DNA of 64,000 nucleotides from Chionoecetes opilio (lineage: Eukaryota > Arthropoda > Malacostraca > Decapoda > Majidae): positions 173,586-237,585 of the forward strand of contig JACEEZ010023651.1 in NCBI GenBank assembly GCA_016584305.1, given 5' to 3'. This document shows, piece after piece, positions 23,801 to 28,815 of this stretch. The notes under the pieces are model-generated. The model saw only the letters and a list, made by a program, of their open reading frames with translations. It made no database searches and was not told the DNA's origin. The position numbers were made by a program, and so were the translations under genes. Each line of letters starts with the position of its first letter. Position 1 is the stretch's first letter.

Positions 23801-26502
23801 TCCGCACTAACTACCTGTCTACTGAGTCCATTCCAATCATTTACCACCCTATTTGTGAACCAGTTTTTCCGTATTTCTTTTTTTAATCTACGCTTTTCCA
23901 GGTTGAATTCGTTACTTCTTGTTCTACCCTGATTACTAGCCGTAAGAACTTTTCCTACATCTCCTTTATTATATCCCTTTATTCACTTAAAAACTTCTAT
24001 CAGATCGCCTTCTATTGAGATATCAGAAGATAGAGAGAGGGAGGGAAGGAGGGAAAAGAGAGAGAGGGAGGGAAGGAGTATTCTATAGTCTGGCAGCACC
24101 TGTATTAGGATGCAAATGTTTATGTTGTTAACTTGCTATACTCATAAAAATATATGGAATATATTTATATATTCATAAAAAAAAAAAAAATAATAATTTG
24201 TCAATAAGACTTAATTTTGTCGATAAGACGTAATTTTGTCCATAAGACGTAATTTTGTCCATAAGACGTAATTTTGTCCATAAGACGTAATTTTGTCCAT
24301 AAGACATCATTTTGTCGATGAGACGTAATTTTGTCAATGAGACGTAATTTTGTTGGTACATAATGGCTATGTGCAGAGTATACCCAGTGCCTCCAGGAAA
24401 CATGGTGCATGCAGACTATCCAGACCTGAGCTTTAAACTGTATGAAATCAGACATAAGAAAATGTGTGTTCTAAATCATGTGTGTGATGTAAACATGTGG
24501 CAGCGGAGCCTGAGGACACCTAAGGATGCATGTAAAATGAATGCCAATGCTTTGAACATACAAAACTTTCGCTACAAATGTATTAACAAAAAATTCATTT
24601 AAATTTGCAGACATTATTGACATTACTGACTTTTATTATATCAGCAAAATATCAATTTGGAGGTTTCCTAGCCATTAGTTGATGAAAGAAATTGTGTTCA
24701 CCTTCACAGAACCGCGGCCAGGTCGTCCACCCGCAGCTCATCGTCCTTGAGTCAGTCGGCAACCAACAGGTGAGCCAACGTGTAGATAGGCAACCAACAG
24801 GTGAGCCAAGGTGTAGATAGGCGACCAACAGGTGAGCCAAGGTGTAGATAGGCGACCAACAGGTGAGCCAACGTGTAGATAGGCAACCAACAGGTGAGCC
24901 AACGTGTAGATAGGAAAATTACATTACTTGAATCATATAAAATTTAATTTGTTGACCAAAGATTGTCATACTGTATGTAGATAAGCATACCACACAGTGT
25001 ACCACATAGTAGATAACATTATGTGTGTACTATGTGCCAGGAGCTTCAGCAGTGTACACAACAACAGTCTGCCAGCCTCCCGTGCCCAGACCCCCGCGGG
25101 AGGCGCCCCGAGGCCCTCCACACCAAAGACAGGCGTGAAGACGGAGCGTCCCTCTGACGACAGCGCCCCGGCCACTCCCAGACTGCCGCCCCGAGGTGAC
25201 CACATTACAAGGTGTGCTAGGGAATGGCTCTCTCCAAACCTGTAGCATAGCATACTCTTTTTGTTTTGCAAATTAGTATGTATAAAAATGCGTATTTCTG
25301 TCCCTGATCTTGTAGCGTTCCTTATAGATGCACTTTGTAGCCAAGCCAAAGCTTAGATACCCTCTCAGCCAAAGCTTCTCATTGAATATCAGTTTCCATC
25401 CTCTCAACTTGACAGGGCTGAAGGTTTGCCAGAGAATGGTCATTTGAATGAGAAAGAGAGATGTGTGTGGTGGTGCTCACATCTTGATACACGGATACAC
25501 ATCATGCCTTGTGCCCACACTCCATTCCATGTTCTTGTCAACCCAGGATCCATGAGCATAATACATGTATGTCACATTGTTTCATCCAGGCTGTGTGGAC
25601 AGACAACTGTAATTTGACAATCTACCTGGATTGTATTGTGTTCCCTGTCATTCCCAAGCATTTGAATTGTGTTTTTTGTGCACCAAACTTCATTTATTTG
25701 CATCTCTTAGTGATGTAATAAGTGAATCATGTCTTGGGAACATTTTGATCAGACTGCCAGCAAGATCTGTGGTTCTGGTGAGGCTACAGAAGTCTCTTAT
25801 CCTCACAACCTTCCACCCACCAAAATGTAGTGGTTAAAGTGGTTATCACGTGTTTGTGAGTATTGGTAATGGCCCTTGGTTATTAATGGAATGGTCAGTG
25901 TTTGTGTAGGTGCTATTGATGATGAAATGTGTTGTTAGTGAGAGCACTGCATGGAGTGTGTTTCCTAGGGTGTAATATTACTTGCCATCACCTTGTTATA
26001 ATCCACTCACTCACTCTGACCCTTTTATTTGGGGGGAGAAAGGGTAAGTAGGACACTAGTATAGGGATTGATTTTAAACACTTCAACATTCATGATGTCA
26101 ATGATGTATACAAATTGAGTAAAAACATGATCATAGCACAAAGGAATAGCTATAACACATCTATCCATACTAGCTTTGTTAAGTTGAAGCTTTTATTGTA
26201 TTGATATGACAGTAATGATAGTAAATAGACCTATGATGGTATCTATCTAAGAGTATAGTAAAGATCTAATCAGCATGATCATGTGTCTCTGCAGTGCCCC
26301 TCAAGTTCCTCCCCGGGTTAGGCGAGGCTCCACCATCATCGCGCCCGACTCGCCTGTATCTAGTCAGCCCACACCTCCAGATCCCTCTGAGCCCAAGCCT
26401 CCCAAGCCACCCCCTCGACCACCCACTAATGAGGACACACCCCTCAAGAAAGACAAGGACGTCGTAGATAACTCGGTCTGGTATGAATATGGGTGTGTCT
26501 AG
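3..26502 (+). CDS. CCDC88: CCDC88 family (Girdin/Daple, Hook-related) gene, 3' half, multi-exon
   Basis: Exons 3-197, 1111-1236, 1971-2104, 2962-3061, 3582-3691, 7940-8081, 8936-9055, 10165-10227, 11135-11308, 12687-12821, 13756-13955, 14440-14585, 15123-15215, 19015-19087, 19458-19714, 20934-21142, 24710-24769, 25041-25211 and 26295-26502 have GT-AG borders. Phases agree at all joins except exon 11 (one base short) and the exon 16 to 17 join. Together they give ~900 residues: a long heptad coiled coil (exons 1-13), a basic stretch, then a Ser/Pro/Arg-rich tail with proline motifs ending YGCV. Segments such as KALESMLEETLKRSVEVREEK and LTQTLEDK match my knowledge of CCDC88 coiled coils. In vertebrates these proteins link Dishevelled/PDZ partners, actin and trimeric G proteins at the cell cortex. 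The N-terminal Hook domain is expected upstream. The GCV ending is Daple-like, but arthropods may have one CCDC88 gene, so Girdin versus Daple is not decided. Confidence 0.88.
943..1045 (+). mobile_element. LINE 3' tail fragment in intron 1
   Basis: TCTTGCTGTCTTCTTTATAG, GGATTGGCAACTAGGCGG and a T/A-rich end match the tails at 54840-54958 and (inverted) 18241-18360. The rest of intron 1 (198-1110) is AT-rich with nothing recognisable. Confidence 0.6.
1111..1236 (+). CDS. CCDC88: CCDC88 exon 2 (coiled coil)
   Basis: Acceptor CATTTTTCAG and donor GAA|GTAAGT bracket 42 codons with no stop. The product is strongly charged coiled coil (LSTKKLNEMERDLTEMEG). It enters and leaves in phase 0, joining exons 1 and 3. 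Confidence 0.88.
1310..1425 (-). other. G-run cluster (possible G-quadruplex) in intron 2
   Basis: Several runs of 5-7 G (around 1317, 1325, 1361, 1407, 1414) sit within ~110 bp on the + strand, arranged as three similar GGGGGGAGGGGGG-type blocks. G-quadruplex potential is inference. Confidence 0.4.
1700..1925 (-). mobile_element. LINE reverse-transcriptase 3' remnant, copy 1
   Basis: Same family as 3262-3495: GTATTTACCTAGTTGTATTT, CGTCTCCTCGTC..., CAGGCTATTCCACATATCAA. On the minus strand the family codes DMWNSLDSEII...F, a reverse-transcriptase C-terminus. Confidence 0.6.
1971..2104 (+). CDS. CCDC88: CCDC88 exon 3 (coiled coil)
   Basis: Acceptor TTACTGTTTAG and donor AACAG|GTGGGT. There are 44 codons plus two bases (phase 2 exit), rich in Glu/Lys/Arg heptads (EVKDGLIDEAASRT). 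The exon is GC-rich against AT-rich introns. Confidence 0.88.
2226..2706. mobile_element. TA-flanked MITE with 22-bp inverted ends
   Basis: Ends TACCGTAGGTAACACTAAAG and CTATAGTGTTATCTATGGTA are inverse of each other with TA borders. Related copies lie at 41819-42682 and 16485-16712. A mariner-like origin is inferred from TA. Confidence 0.65.
2962..3061 (+). CDS. CCDC88: CCDC88 exon 4 (coiled coil)
   Basis: Acceptor GTTCCAG and donor GAGAAG|GTGAGG. One base completes the exon 3 codon (Arg), followed by 33 codons of coiled coil (VREVEKEKREFEQQ). Confidence 0.87.
3262..3495 (-). mobile_element. LINE reverse-transcriptase 3' remnant, copy 2
   Basis: Minus strand reads RIDMWNSLDSEIIIDAKS then VFKATIDQL, the usual end of a non-LTR reverse transcriptase. 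1.5 kb from a related fragment in the same orientation. Confidence 0.65.
3582..3691 (+). CDS. CCDC88: CCDC88 exon 5 (coiled coil with short linker)
   Basis: Acceptor TCTCATAG and donor CTGA|GTAAGT. The coiled coil ends in a polar linker (NNLMAPNSDSDT). It leaves in phase 2, completed by the first base of exon 6. Confidence 0.87.
4123..4302. mobile_element. small hairpin MITE
   Basis: TGGCAAGGACACTCACGATG at the left is the near-exact inverse of CATCGTGAGAGTCCTTGCCA at the right; arms are about 46 bp around a ~85-bp loop. Confidence 0.7.
4738..6993 (+). repeat. 23-bp minisatellite, ~98 copies, in intron 5
   Basis: Unit ATGGTTATACATATA(G/C)AGGGCCA repeats at constant 23-bp period for 2256 bp, with two main variants (GAG or CAG) and rare changes. 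The array ends in GGGCCAATGAAGAGGTTTGT, a copy of the exon 7 donor junction found at 9042. Apparent frames inside it are an artefact of 3 x 23 periodicity. Confidence 0.97.
6984..7160 (+). repeat. duplicate of the exon 7 donor region (upstream copy)
   Basis: GGGCCAATGAAGAGGTTTGT followed by ~170 bp similar to 9186-9365 (CTGTAATTGTCATCTATT, GAAACTCCAATAGGATACTG, CCCAACAAAGCT). Confidence 0.9.
7258..7485. mobile_element. foldback MITE, copy 1
   Basis: TGGCTGAGGTGTTGGGTGTT and its inverse (AACACCCAACACCCCAGCCA) with outer arms (CGCCACATGTTAAGTTGGCG / TTAGCATGCGGCAAG). A sister copy lies at 15481-15702. Confidence 0.7.
7618..7751. mobile_element. mariner-like MITE with TA borders
   Basis: TACACTCGAACCTCGATTTA and the inverse end GAGGGTCGAGTGTA. 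A broken copy begins at 8196 (CACTCGACCATCGATTTAAT). Confidence 0.7.
7940..8081 (+). CDS. CCDC88: CCDC88 exon 6 (signature coiled coil)
   Basis: Acceptor CTTCCACAG and donor GAG|GTGAGC. The product begins RYKALESMLEETLKRSVEVR and goes on with EEKIASLESRL. This is the segment most recognisable as CCDC88: family members share a YKALE-type motif with an E-E-K-I-A-x-L-E run. Confidence 0.92.
8580..8935 (+). repeat. pyrimidine-rich (CTT/CTC)n tract before exon 7
   Basis: A CT-rich, mostly C/T stretch that ends in the exon 7 acceptor CACACAG; far longer than a normal polypyrimidine tract. Predicted peptides of Leu/Phe/Ser or Glu/Lys are meaningless. Confidence 0.85.
8936..9055 (+). CDS. CCDC88: CCDC88 exon 7 (coiled coil)
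   Basis: 40 codons in phase 0, preceded by a very long pyrimidine tract (about 8750-8935) and CACACAG, with donor GAG|GTTTGT. The 3' end (AGGGCCAATGAAGAG) recurs outside the exon at about 6984 and 9186, see findings. Confidence 0.87.
9186..9365 (+). repeat. duplicate of the exon 7 donor region (downstream copy)
   Basis: A second AGGGCCAATGAAGAGGTTTG lies 145 bp after the true exon 7 end, with the same following sequence as 6984-7160. Another partial copy (without the exon piece) is at 9540-9620. Confidence 0.9.
9395..9545 (-). mobile_element. LINE reverse-transcriptase fragment
   Basis: Shares ~150 bp with 11720-11870 (CATGATATCTTATGAGGTTA, TGCTGCCAGATCCTCTTCAA). The minus strand of that copy reads EEDLAALGIEEVEAMDSDSW, the late part of a non-LTR reverse transcriptase. 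Confidence 0.5.
9743..10013. mobile_element. MITE with 36-bp inverted ends enclosing (CTA)n
   Basis: TAGGGGAGAGCGGGGCAGGT and ACCTGCCCCGCTCTCCCCTA are inverse, bordered by TA. The loop holds an (ACT)n microsatellite from about 9828. Confidence 0.8.
10165..10227 (+). CDS. CCDC88: CCDC88 exon 8 (coiled coil)
   Basis: Acceptor ATACTTGCAG. The frame reads KASLENEITELKSQTASYRE. The donor CAG|GTGGTG at 10227 keeps phase 0 with exon 9. A stronger-looking donor CACAG|GTATGT at 10250 would leave phase 2 and put a stop at the start of exon 9, so the shorter form is preferred. Confidence 0.72.
10829..11134 (+). repeat. 46-bp minisatellite running into the exon 9 acceptor
   Basis: Units start at 10829, 10875, 10921, 10967, 11013, 11059 and (partial) 11105; consensus CCTAAGTAATGAAG(C/T)CTC..., with ...CCCGTAAGCCTTGTACA. 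The last partial unit changes into TGTGTACACTGCAG, the exon 9 acceptor. Confidence 0.93.
11135..11308 (+). CDS. CCDC88: CCDC88 exon 9 (coiled coil)
   Basis: 58 codons, phase 0 to phase 0. Acceptor CACTGCAG lies at the end of a 46-bp tandem array; donor ATGAAG|GTGAGA is the first of three tandem copies of this junction. Motif REYDSLVKEQNHLK fits CCDC88. Confidence 0.88.
11300..11745 (+). repeat. three tandem copies of the exon 9 donor region
   Basis: AAG|GTGAG donors at 11309, 11479 and 11624 are each followed by similar ~150-bp sequence (TATGTCCCC, GTTGC..., ATCAATATA, TCTTCTTTCTGTTTAA(C/T)GTCAGAT). Confidence 0.85.
11720..11870 (-). mobile_element. LINE reverse-transcriptase fragment
   Basis: Minus strand reads VEEDLAALGIEEVEAMDSDS then WKRMIGHL. 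Paired with 9395-9545; both lie just after duplicated CCDC88 junction sequence. Confidence 0.55.
12687..12821 (+). CDS. CCDC88: CCDC88 exon 10 (coiled coil)
   Basis: Acceptor CGACCCTCAG and donor TTGAAG|GTGATT, 45 codons, phase 0 to 0. The product is ERQNNMSASEDDLLKLREV followed by more Leu/Lys heptads. Confidence 0.86.
13574..13685 (-). repeat. dispersed repeat shared with 39365-39460
   Basis: ACCCAGACAGCAAGAAGAGA, GGGAGTGCCG and GACTCCCAACC occur here and as the reverse complement at 39365-39460. Probably a SINE or LINE tail. The remainder of intron 10 (12822-13755) shows nothing else clear. Confidence 0.5.
13756..13955 (+). CDS. CCDC88: CCDC88 exon 11 (coiled coil) with one-base frameshift
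   Basis: Acceptor ATCTTCCAG and donor GTCAG|GTGAGA enclose 200 bases where 201 would keep phase. The frame is good to about 13880, then stops (TGA at 13888). After a one-base shift at the GGG run (13882-13884) it is again clean coiled coil (ARDQMAALDVEVSKL) up to the donor. The missing base looks like a homopolymer indel in assembly, although a real mutation is possible. Confidence 0.85.
14440..14585 (+). CDS. CCDC88: CCDC88 exon 12 (coiled coil)
   Basis: Acceptor GTGCCCGCAG and donor TTCAC|GTGAGT, phase 0 in and phase 2 out. It encodes LLTQYHDLLTQTLEDKQHF, a conserved block near the end of the CCDC88 coiled coil. Confidence 0.91.
15123..15215 (+). CDS. CCDC88: CCDC88 exon 13 (end of coiled coil)
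   Basis: Acceptor TAATTTTCAG and donor AAAAA|GTAAGT. It encodes DKLNNLRRGKEKLEEKIMEQ then YRRMDNSPSK, the terminal CCDC88 coiled-coil block. Phase 2 exit. Confidence 0.91.
15481..15702. mobile_element. foldback MITE, copy 2
   Basis: CTCGCCGCACGTTAAGTTAG and inverse CCAACTTAAAGTGCGGCAAC; inner GGTGTTGGGTGTTGGG with inverse copy. Same family as 7258-7485. Confidence 0.7.
15836..16160 (+). mobile_element. tRNA-Val-derived SINE
   Basis: The head folds as a tRNA: acceptor CTCCG/CGGAG, A-box-like TAGTGTAGGAGTAGC, anticodon stem CTTGG/CCGAG with loop TTCACAA (CAC, Val), B box GGTTCGATCCCCG. Then a body (CACCCAGCAGTGAATGGGTA) and an (AAAC)n-type tail at 16129-16158. A body fragment recurs near 37418-37460. 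Not a functional tRNA gene because of the fused body. Confidence 0.8.
16348..16374 (+). CDS. CCDC88: candidate 27-nt CCDC88 microexon
   Basis: A pyrimidine-rich acceptor TGTTCTCCCTGCTAG and a consensus donor CTC|GTAAGT enclose 27 bases. Inserted between exons 13 and 14 it keeps phase 2 on both sides and would add LSPGCVPYS before KGFG. Support is splice sites and phase only, with no homology known to me. Confidence 0.4.
16485..16712. mobile_element. near-perfect palindromic MITE
   Basis: The left half (TAACACTACATATAGTCGCC...) is the inverse of the right half (...GGCGACTATAGTGTTA), with inner CTTCAGTGGCACATACAAGT and its inverse. Related to 2226-2706 and 41819-42682. Confidence 0.75.
17968..18636. 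mobile_element. composite foldback element containing a nested MITE
   Basis: Outer inverted ends: GGAGACACGGGCTGGGAAGC (18 kb) and its inverse at 18596-18617. Inside is a hairpin (18029-18129, TTCCTGACTAGTTTTGCCTT and inverse) and a second MITE at 18132-18593. Confidence 0.75.
18132..18593. mobile_element. pogo/Tigger-like MITE with TA borders, itself holding a LINE tail
   Basis: TACAGTCAAACCTCGGGTTT at the left and ACCGAGGGCATGTCTGTA at the right. A minus-strand LINE tail with poly-T (18241-18360) interrupts it. Confidence 0.75.
19015..19087 (+). CDS. CCDC88: CCDC88 exon 14 (basic linker)
   Basis: Acceptor CTTGCTTTAG and donor CCGCGG|GTGAGT. It encodes KGFGVNLVRRVRKAGTELIN and KVPR, a basic segment following the coiled coil. 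Without splicing the frame runs only to a TGA at 19136-19138, a possible short alternative end. Confidence 0.82.
19458..19714 (+). CDS. CCDC88: CCDC88 exon 15 (Ser/Pro-rich tail)
   Basis: Acceptor GATGTTCAG and donor CTCAG|GTATGA; 85 codons plus two bases. The product is disordered, Ser/Arg/Pro-rich (ESPDSSSLGSSS, RRSSPNLPPSPTH), like the post-coiled-coil region of CCDC88 proteins. Phase 2 exit. Confidence 0.82.
19765..19978. mobile_element. TTAA-flanked MITE (piggyBac-like), copy 1
   Basis: Starts TTAACCCCTTGTGACTCAGA and ends GATCTGGGCGTGAAGGGGTTAA-type sequence; ~214 bp. Four copies in the window share body ATTTGGGTACCATTAGACGA. Confidence 0.85.
20011..20075 (-). mobile_element. LINE 3' fragment (GGAAGCTACAAGAGGC family)
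   Basis: AAATAAGGAAGCTACAAGAG GC...CGAGACCTACACG as in 23660-24010 and 27786-28075; short piece only. Confidence 0.55.
20595..20895 (-). repeat. tandem retroelement tails around (AAT)n
   Basis: TTTATTCTCACCGGAAGGCA TACA...AAGTACTAAAGCAAATAA occurs twice (from ~20620 and ~20815) separated by about 35 ATA/AAT units (20711-20816). A third copy surrounds a MITE at 43690-44210. Confidence 0.7.
20934..21142 (+). CDS. CCDC88: CCDC88 exon 16 (Ser-rich tail), 3' frame uncertain
   Basis: Acceptor TCTGTTGCAG; one base completes the exon 15 codon, then GSVSSEDVVSLRSGDASDS. Donor CCAG|GTGAGG. The last ~50 bases read as Gly/Ala junk in the starting frame but as VSVRDGAPEPMLDSQ in the next frame, suggesting one extra G near 21095-21100. 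Neither frame gives the phase 2 exit exon 17 needs, so an exon between may be missing. Confidence 0.65.
21198..21409. mobile_element. TTAA-flanked MITE (piggyBac-like), copy 2
   Basis: TTAACCCCTTGAGACCCAGA to GTGTGAAGGGGTTAA, same body as copy 1, lying just after CCDC88 exon 16. Confidence 0.85.
21777..22128 (+). repeat. 31-bp G/T-rich minisatellite, block 1
   Basis: Unit GCGTGTGTGTGGGAAGGAGG then CGTGTGTGCAG; shortened variants with GGGTGTCGGTGTGCAG. Cys/Gly/Arg frames in it are spurious. Confidence 0.93.
22288..22876 (+). repeat. ~28-bp satellite containing CCTAA telomere-type motifs
   Basis: Repeats of CTAACCTAACCTTAACCACA then AAGTATAC; some units have an extra CCTAA. CCTAA is the reverse of TTAGG. 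Not a pure telomeric array. Confidence 0.93.
23043..23309 (+). repeat. 31-bp G/T-rich minisatellite, block 2
   Basis: Same unit and orientation as block 1 at 21777, separated from it by the CCTAA satellite and ~150 bp of unique sequence. Confidence 0.92.
23429..23494 (+). CDS. candidate alternative or missing CCDC88 tail exon
   Basis: After CTCTGATCAG an open frame reads RGKRSLPDSTSRSLSLSVCK and stops at TGA 23492-23494. It is GC-rich in an AT-rich stretch. It follows the shifted phase 0 end of exon 16, and a weak donor at 23457 (TAC|GTCACG) would give the phase 2 exit needed for exon 17. Otherwise it is a possible alternative terminus. The evidence is thin. Confidence 0.3.
   Translation, partial: RGKRSLPDSTSRSLSLSVCKS
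23660..24010 (-). mobile_element. LINE 3' end, antisense
   Basis: ~85% similar by eye to 27786-28075 (ACTGAGTCCATTCCAATCAT, TTTGTGAACCAGTTTTTCC). Reverse-transcriptase C-terminus on the minus strand. Confidence 0.7.
24193..24355 (+). repeat. 19-bp minisatellite, ~8 copies
   Basis: Unit AAGACGTAATTTTGTCCAT with small changes, in intron 16 of CCDC88. Confidence 0.9.
24710..24769 (+). CDS. CCDC88: CCDC88 exon 17 (Ser-rich tail)
   Basis: Acceptor CACCTTCACAG; in phase 2 it encodes TAARSSTRSSSSLSQSATN, with donor CAACAG|GTGAGC. This is the first of five tandem copies of the same exon-intron junction. Of the other frames, one hits a stop in this exon and the other forces a stop in exon 18, so phase 2 is the only good fit. 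Confidence 0.7.
24757..24915 (+). repeat. 31-bp array of five copies of the exon 17 donor junction
   Basis: CAACCAACAG|GTGAGCCAA repeats with GT at 24770, 24801, 24832, 24863 and 24894. Each unit has the last exon bases and the donor. Confidence 0.95.
25041..25211 (+). CDS. CCDC88: CCDC88 exon 18 (Pro/Ser-rich tail)
   Basis: Acceptor CTATGTGCCAG, phase 2. It encodes SFSSVHNNSLPASRAQTP and onward to RLPPRGDHIT. The donor ACAAG|GTGTGC at 25211 keeps phase 2 with the last exon; a competing donor CCGAG|GTGACC at 25195 exits in phase 1. Confidence 0.78.
26295..26502 (+). CDS. CCDC88: CCDC88 terminal exon with proline motifs and C-terminal PDZ-binding YGCV
   Basis: Acceptor CTCTGCAG; phase 2 entry gives SAPQVPPRVRRGSTIIAP, then a polyproline run (PPKPPPRPP, SH3-type) and a stop right after WYEYGCV. 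A C-terminal Gly-Cys-Val is the known Daple motif that binds the Dishevelled PDZ domain. This is the strongest clue to the orthology of the tail. Confidence 0.87.
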
Positions 26503-28500
26503 TGATGGCTGGGTGGAGAGTGGCAACAAGACACTGATCAAACACTACCTGCTTCTCACAGCTGTATCCCTGAGGCTGTGGGGCCGCACCTAACAGAACC
26601 TTGTACCTTCATGCCTCTAATTCATCAAAGTAACTTTTCTGAGATCTTTTATTTGTAATCACATCATCTCTAGAATCTCATATTATTATATTTTGAGAGA
26701 TGCTGTGGTGAAGCTCTGCAGAAACAAATAGAAAGGCATAAGTGAAGAACTTTCCTGGTTTTGGAGGTCTTGCCATCTCAACTTTTACACAGGTGTTGAG
26801 ATTGTAATCACATCTGTTCTAGAGGCACACACACACCAAGCCATCCACTACACAGTTTCTCTCTATCAGTGTCCCAACTCAGGTTGTGCCATCCTCCACA
26901 GACACCAGACAAATGTACATACAGACAGATTTTGGCCACCGACTCTTCACTGTCACTTAGATGTAATAAGATTGTAAATTGGTGTTTCATTTGAGAATGA
27001 CTTAAATGAAGATGAAGGACAGATATGTTTCAATGGAAGTGTTTGTACATGTTGCACAGGGAAGGAAGGGCGTGGTAGGCGTGGCCTCACCCTCAGGAGG
27101 TCTGGCTTGTCATCAACTGGCTGAACTGTAAGTCAATGGCCAGTTACTTGTCACTAGATGTTAGCGTACTACTATTTCCCAAAGCTATTTCCCCTCATGT
27201 GTATTAGCTATTGTACATGACCCTGTAAGTGAATGTGAACTTCTTCGCCAAGGCTTACCGTATTCCTACCTTGAGGAGCCTTAAGTGTTGTATATGTCTG
27301 AAAGTAGAATGAATTTTAAAAACCTGCTTTGATGATGCACCCCATAATTAATCTTGGCTTAAAGAGTAGTGCTTGAGTCCTGGTATTGAGGAAAAATTAA
27401 TACTGTAAATTGTGTGTATTGGTGTCACATTTTGTTAAGCATAAAATGTAGTGCATCAGAATTCATGCAGATTTCTCTCATTCTTTTTATCTGGCAGGTG
27501 AGGGCCGTCTATAGGATTACCACGCCATTCATAAGGTCTAGGAATTACTGATTTTGTACTTCTTTTATGAGTTTCTTCAATACATATATGAGTATTTCTA
27601 CAGTATCTTCAACAAATTTACATTATGCTTGCAAGGTGAAGGGTGTGATCTCATGCACTCAGCTCCTTATCAACCCTCACCTTGAACCAAAGCAAAGCAA
27701 TCACGGCCACCGACACCTGTACACCAGTAACACCACAGCCCAGGACCTCATAAAGAGTTCTTCAGTGATGCTTACAGTAGTGAAAGAACATAAGAAAATA
27801 AGGAAGCTACAAGAGGCCGTGAGACCTACATGTGGTAGTTCCTGTTACTTAACACTACCTACATCCACCTTTCATCCCCATGCATGAATTTATCCAGCCT
27901 CCCTTTAAAGCTCTCTAATGACTCCACACTAACTACATGTCTACTGAGTCCATTCCAATCATTCACCACCCTATTTGTGAACCAGTTTTTCCCTATTTCT
28001 TTTTTAAATCTACGCTTTTCCAGCTTCAATCCGTTACTTCTTGTTCTACCCTGGTCAATAGCCGTAAGAACTATTGAACTGAAGAAGAAATTGGTGTGTA
28101 ATACAACCAATTTTGTTCTAGATAGGAGTATGATACATCCTTGCATTTTCAACATCCAAGAAACATGTAATGCAAAAATGGGGTCCAAATGAAGGGAGAG
28201 TTTGTTGTTATAATGTGCGGGAATCTCTTGATCGAACTCAGCAAGTCTTGAATGCTGAGCCTACTTGGAGGATATAATGTTGTCATTGCTATGAAGGAGC
28301 TTTAATTTGAAGAACATTTTTGTCATGCATGCCCTGAAGTGAAACATCGTATTGAAATTATTGTGAGGATGTGAATGTTGTGCATTAGCAACAAATATAG
28401 TGTGCATAAGTTATGTTTGACATTTCCCTTGCGTAAAAAAACACCAGGAGACATAATATTTTCACGAACAAATGTCTTTAAACAATGTGGAAAGATGATT
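26503..28500 (+). other. CCDC88 3' UTR or downstream region with a LINE tail
   Basis: AT-rich sequence with no convincing long frame. It holds an antisense LINE tail (27786-28075) and short exon-like patches at 27060-27122 and 27490-27532. I see no clear poly(A) signal that fixes the transcript end. Confidence 0.4.
27786..28075 (-). mobile_element. LINE 3' end with reverse-transcriptase C-terminus
   Basis: Minus strand reads KEIGKNWFTNRVVNDWNGLS then ESLESFKGRLDKFMHG, a classic non-LTR reverse-transcriptase terminal segment. Confidence 0.78.
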
Positions 28501-28520
28501 CCCTTGACTATTTCTCAAAC

Positions 28521-28812
28521 CCCTGGCCAGTGCCTGGCTTGTGCCCCAGCCAGCGCCTATCTTGTGCCCTGGCCAGTGCTGTCTTGTGCCCCGGCCAGTG
28601 CTGTCTTGTGCCCTGGCCAGTGCTGTCTTGTGCCCTGGCCAGTGCTGTCTTGTGCCCTGGCCAGCGCCTATCTTGTGCCCTGGCCAGTGCTGTCTTGTGC
28701 CCTGGCCAGTGCTGTCTTGTGCCCTGGCCAGTGCTGTCTTGTGCCCTGGCCAGTGCTGTCTTGTGCCCTGGCCAGTGCTGTCTTGTGCCCTGGCCAGTGC
28801 TGTCTTGTGCCG
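28521..28812 (+). repeat. 22-bp minisatellite, ~13 copies
   Basis: Unit CTTGTGCCCTGGCCAGTGCTGT, downstream of the CCDC88 stop. Open frames in all directions come from the period and are not genes. Confidence 0.93.
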
Positions 28813-28815
28813 TGG

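Noticed and set aside
27060..27122. Alternative CCDC88 end after GTTGCACAG (RGRRGLTLRRSGLSSTG)
   Set aside because: It fits the 25195 donor by phase, but it is short, close to the stop, and has no homology; left unannotated.
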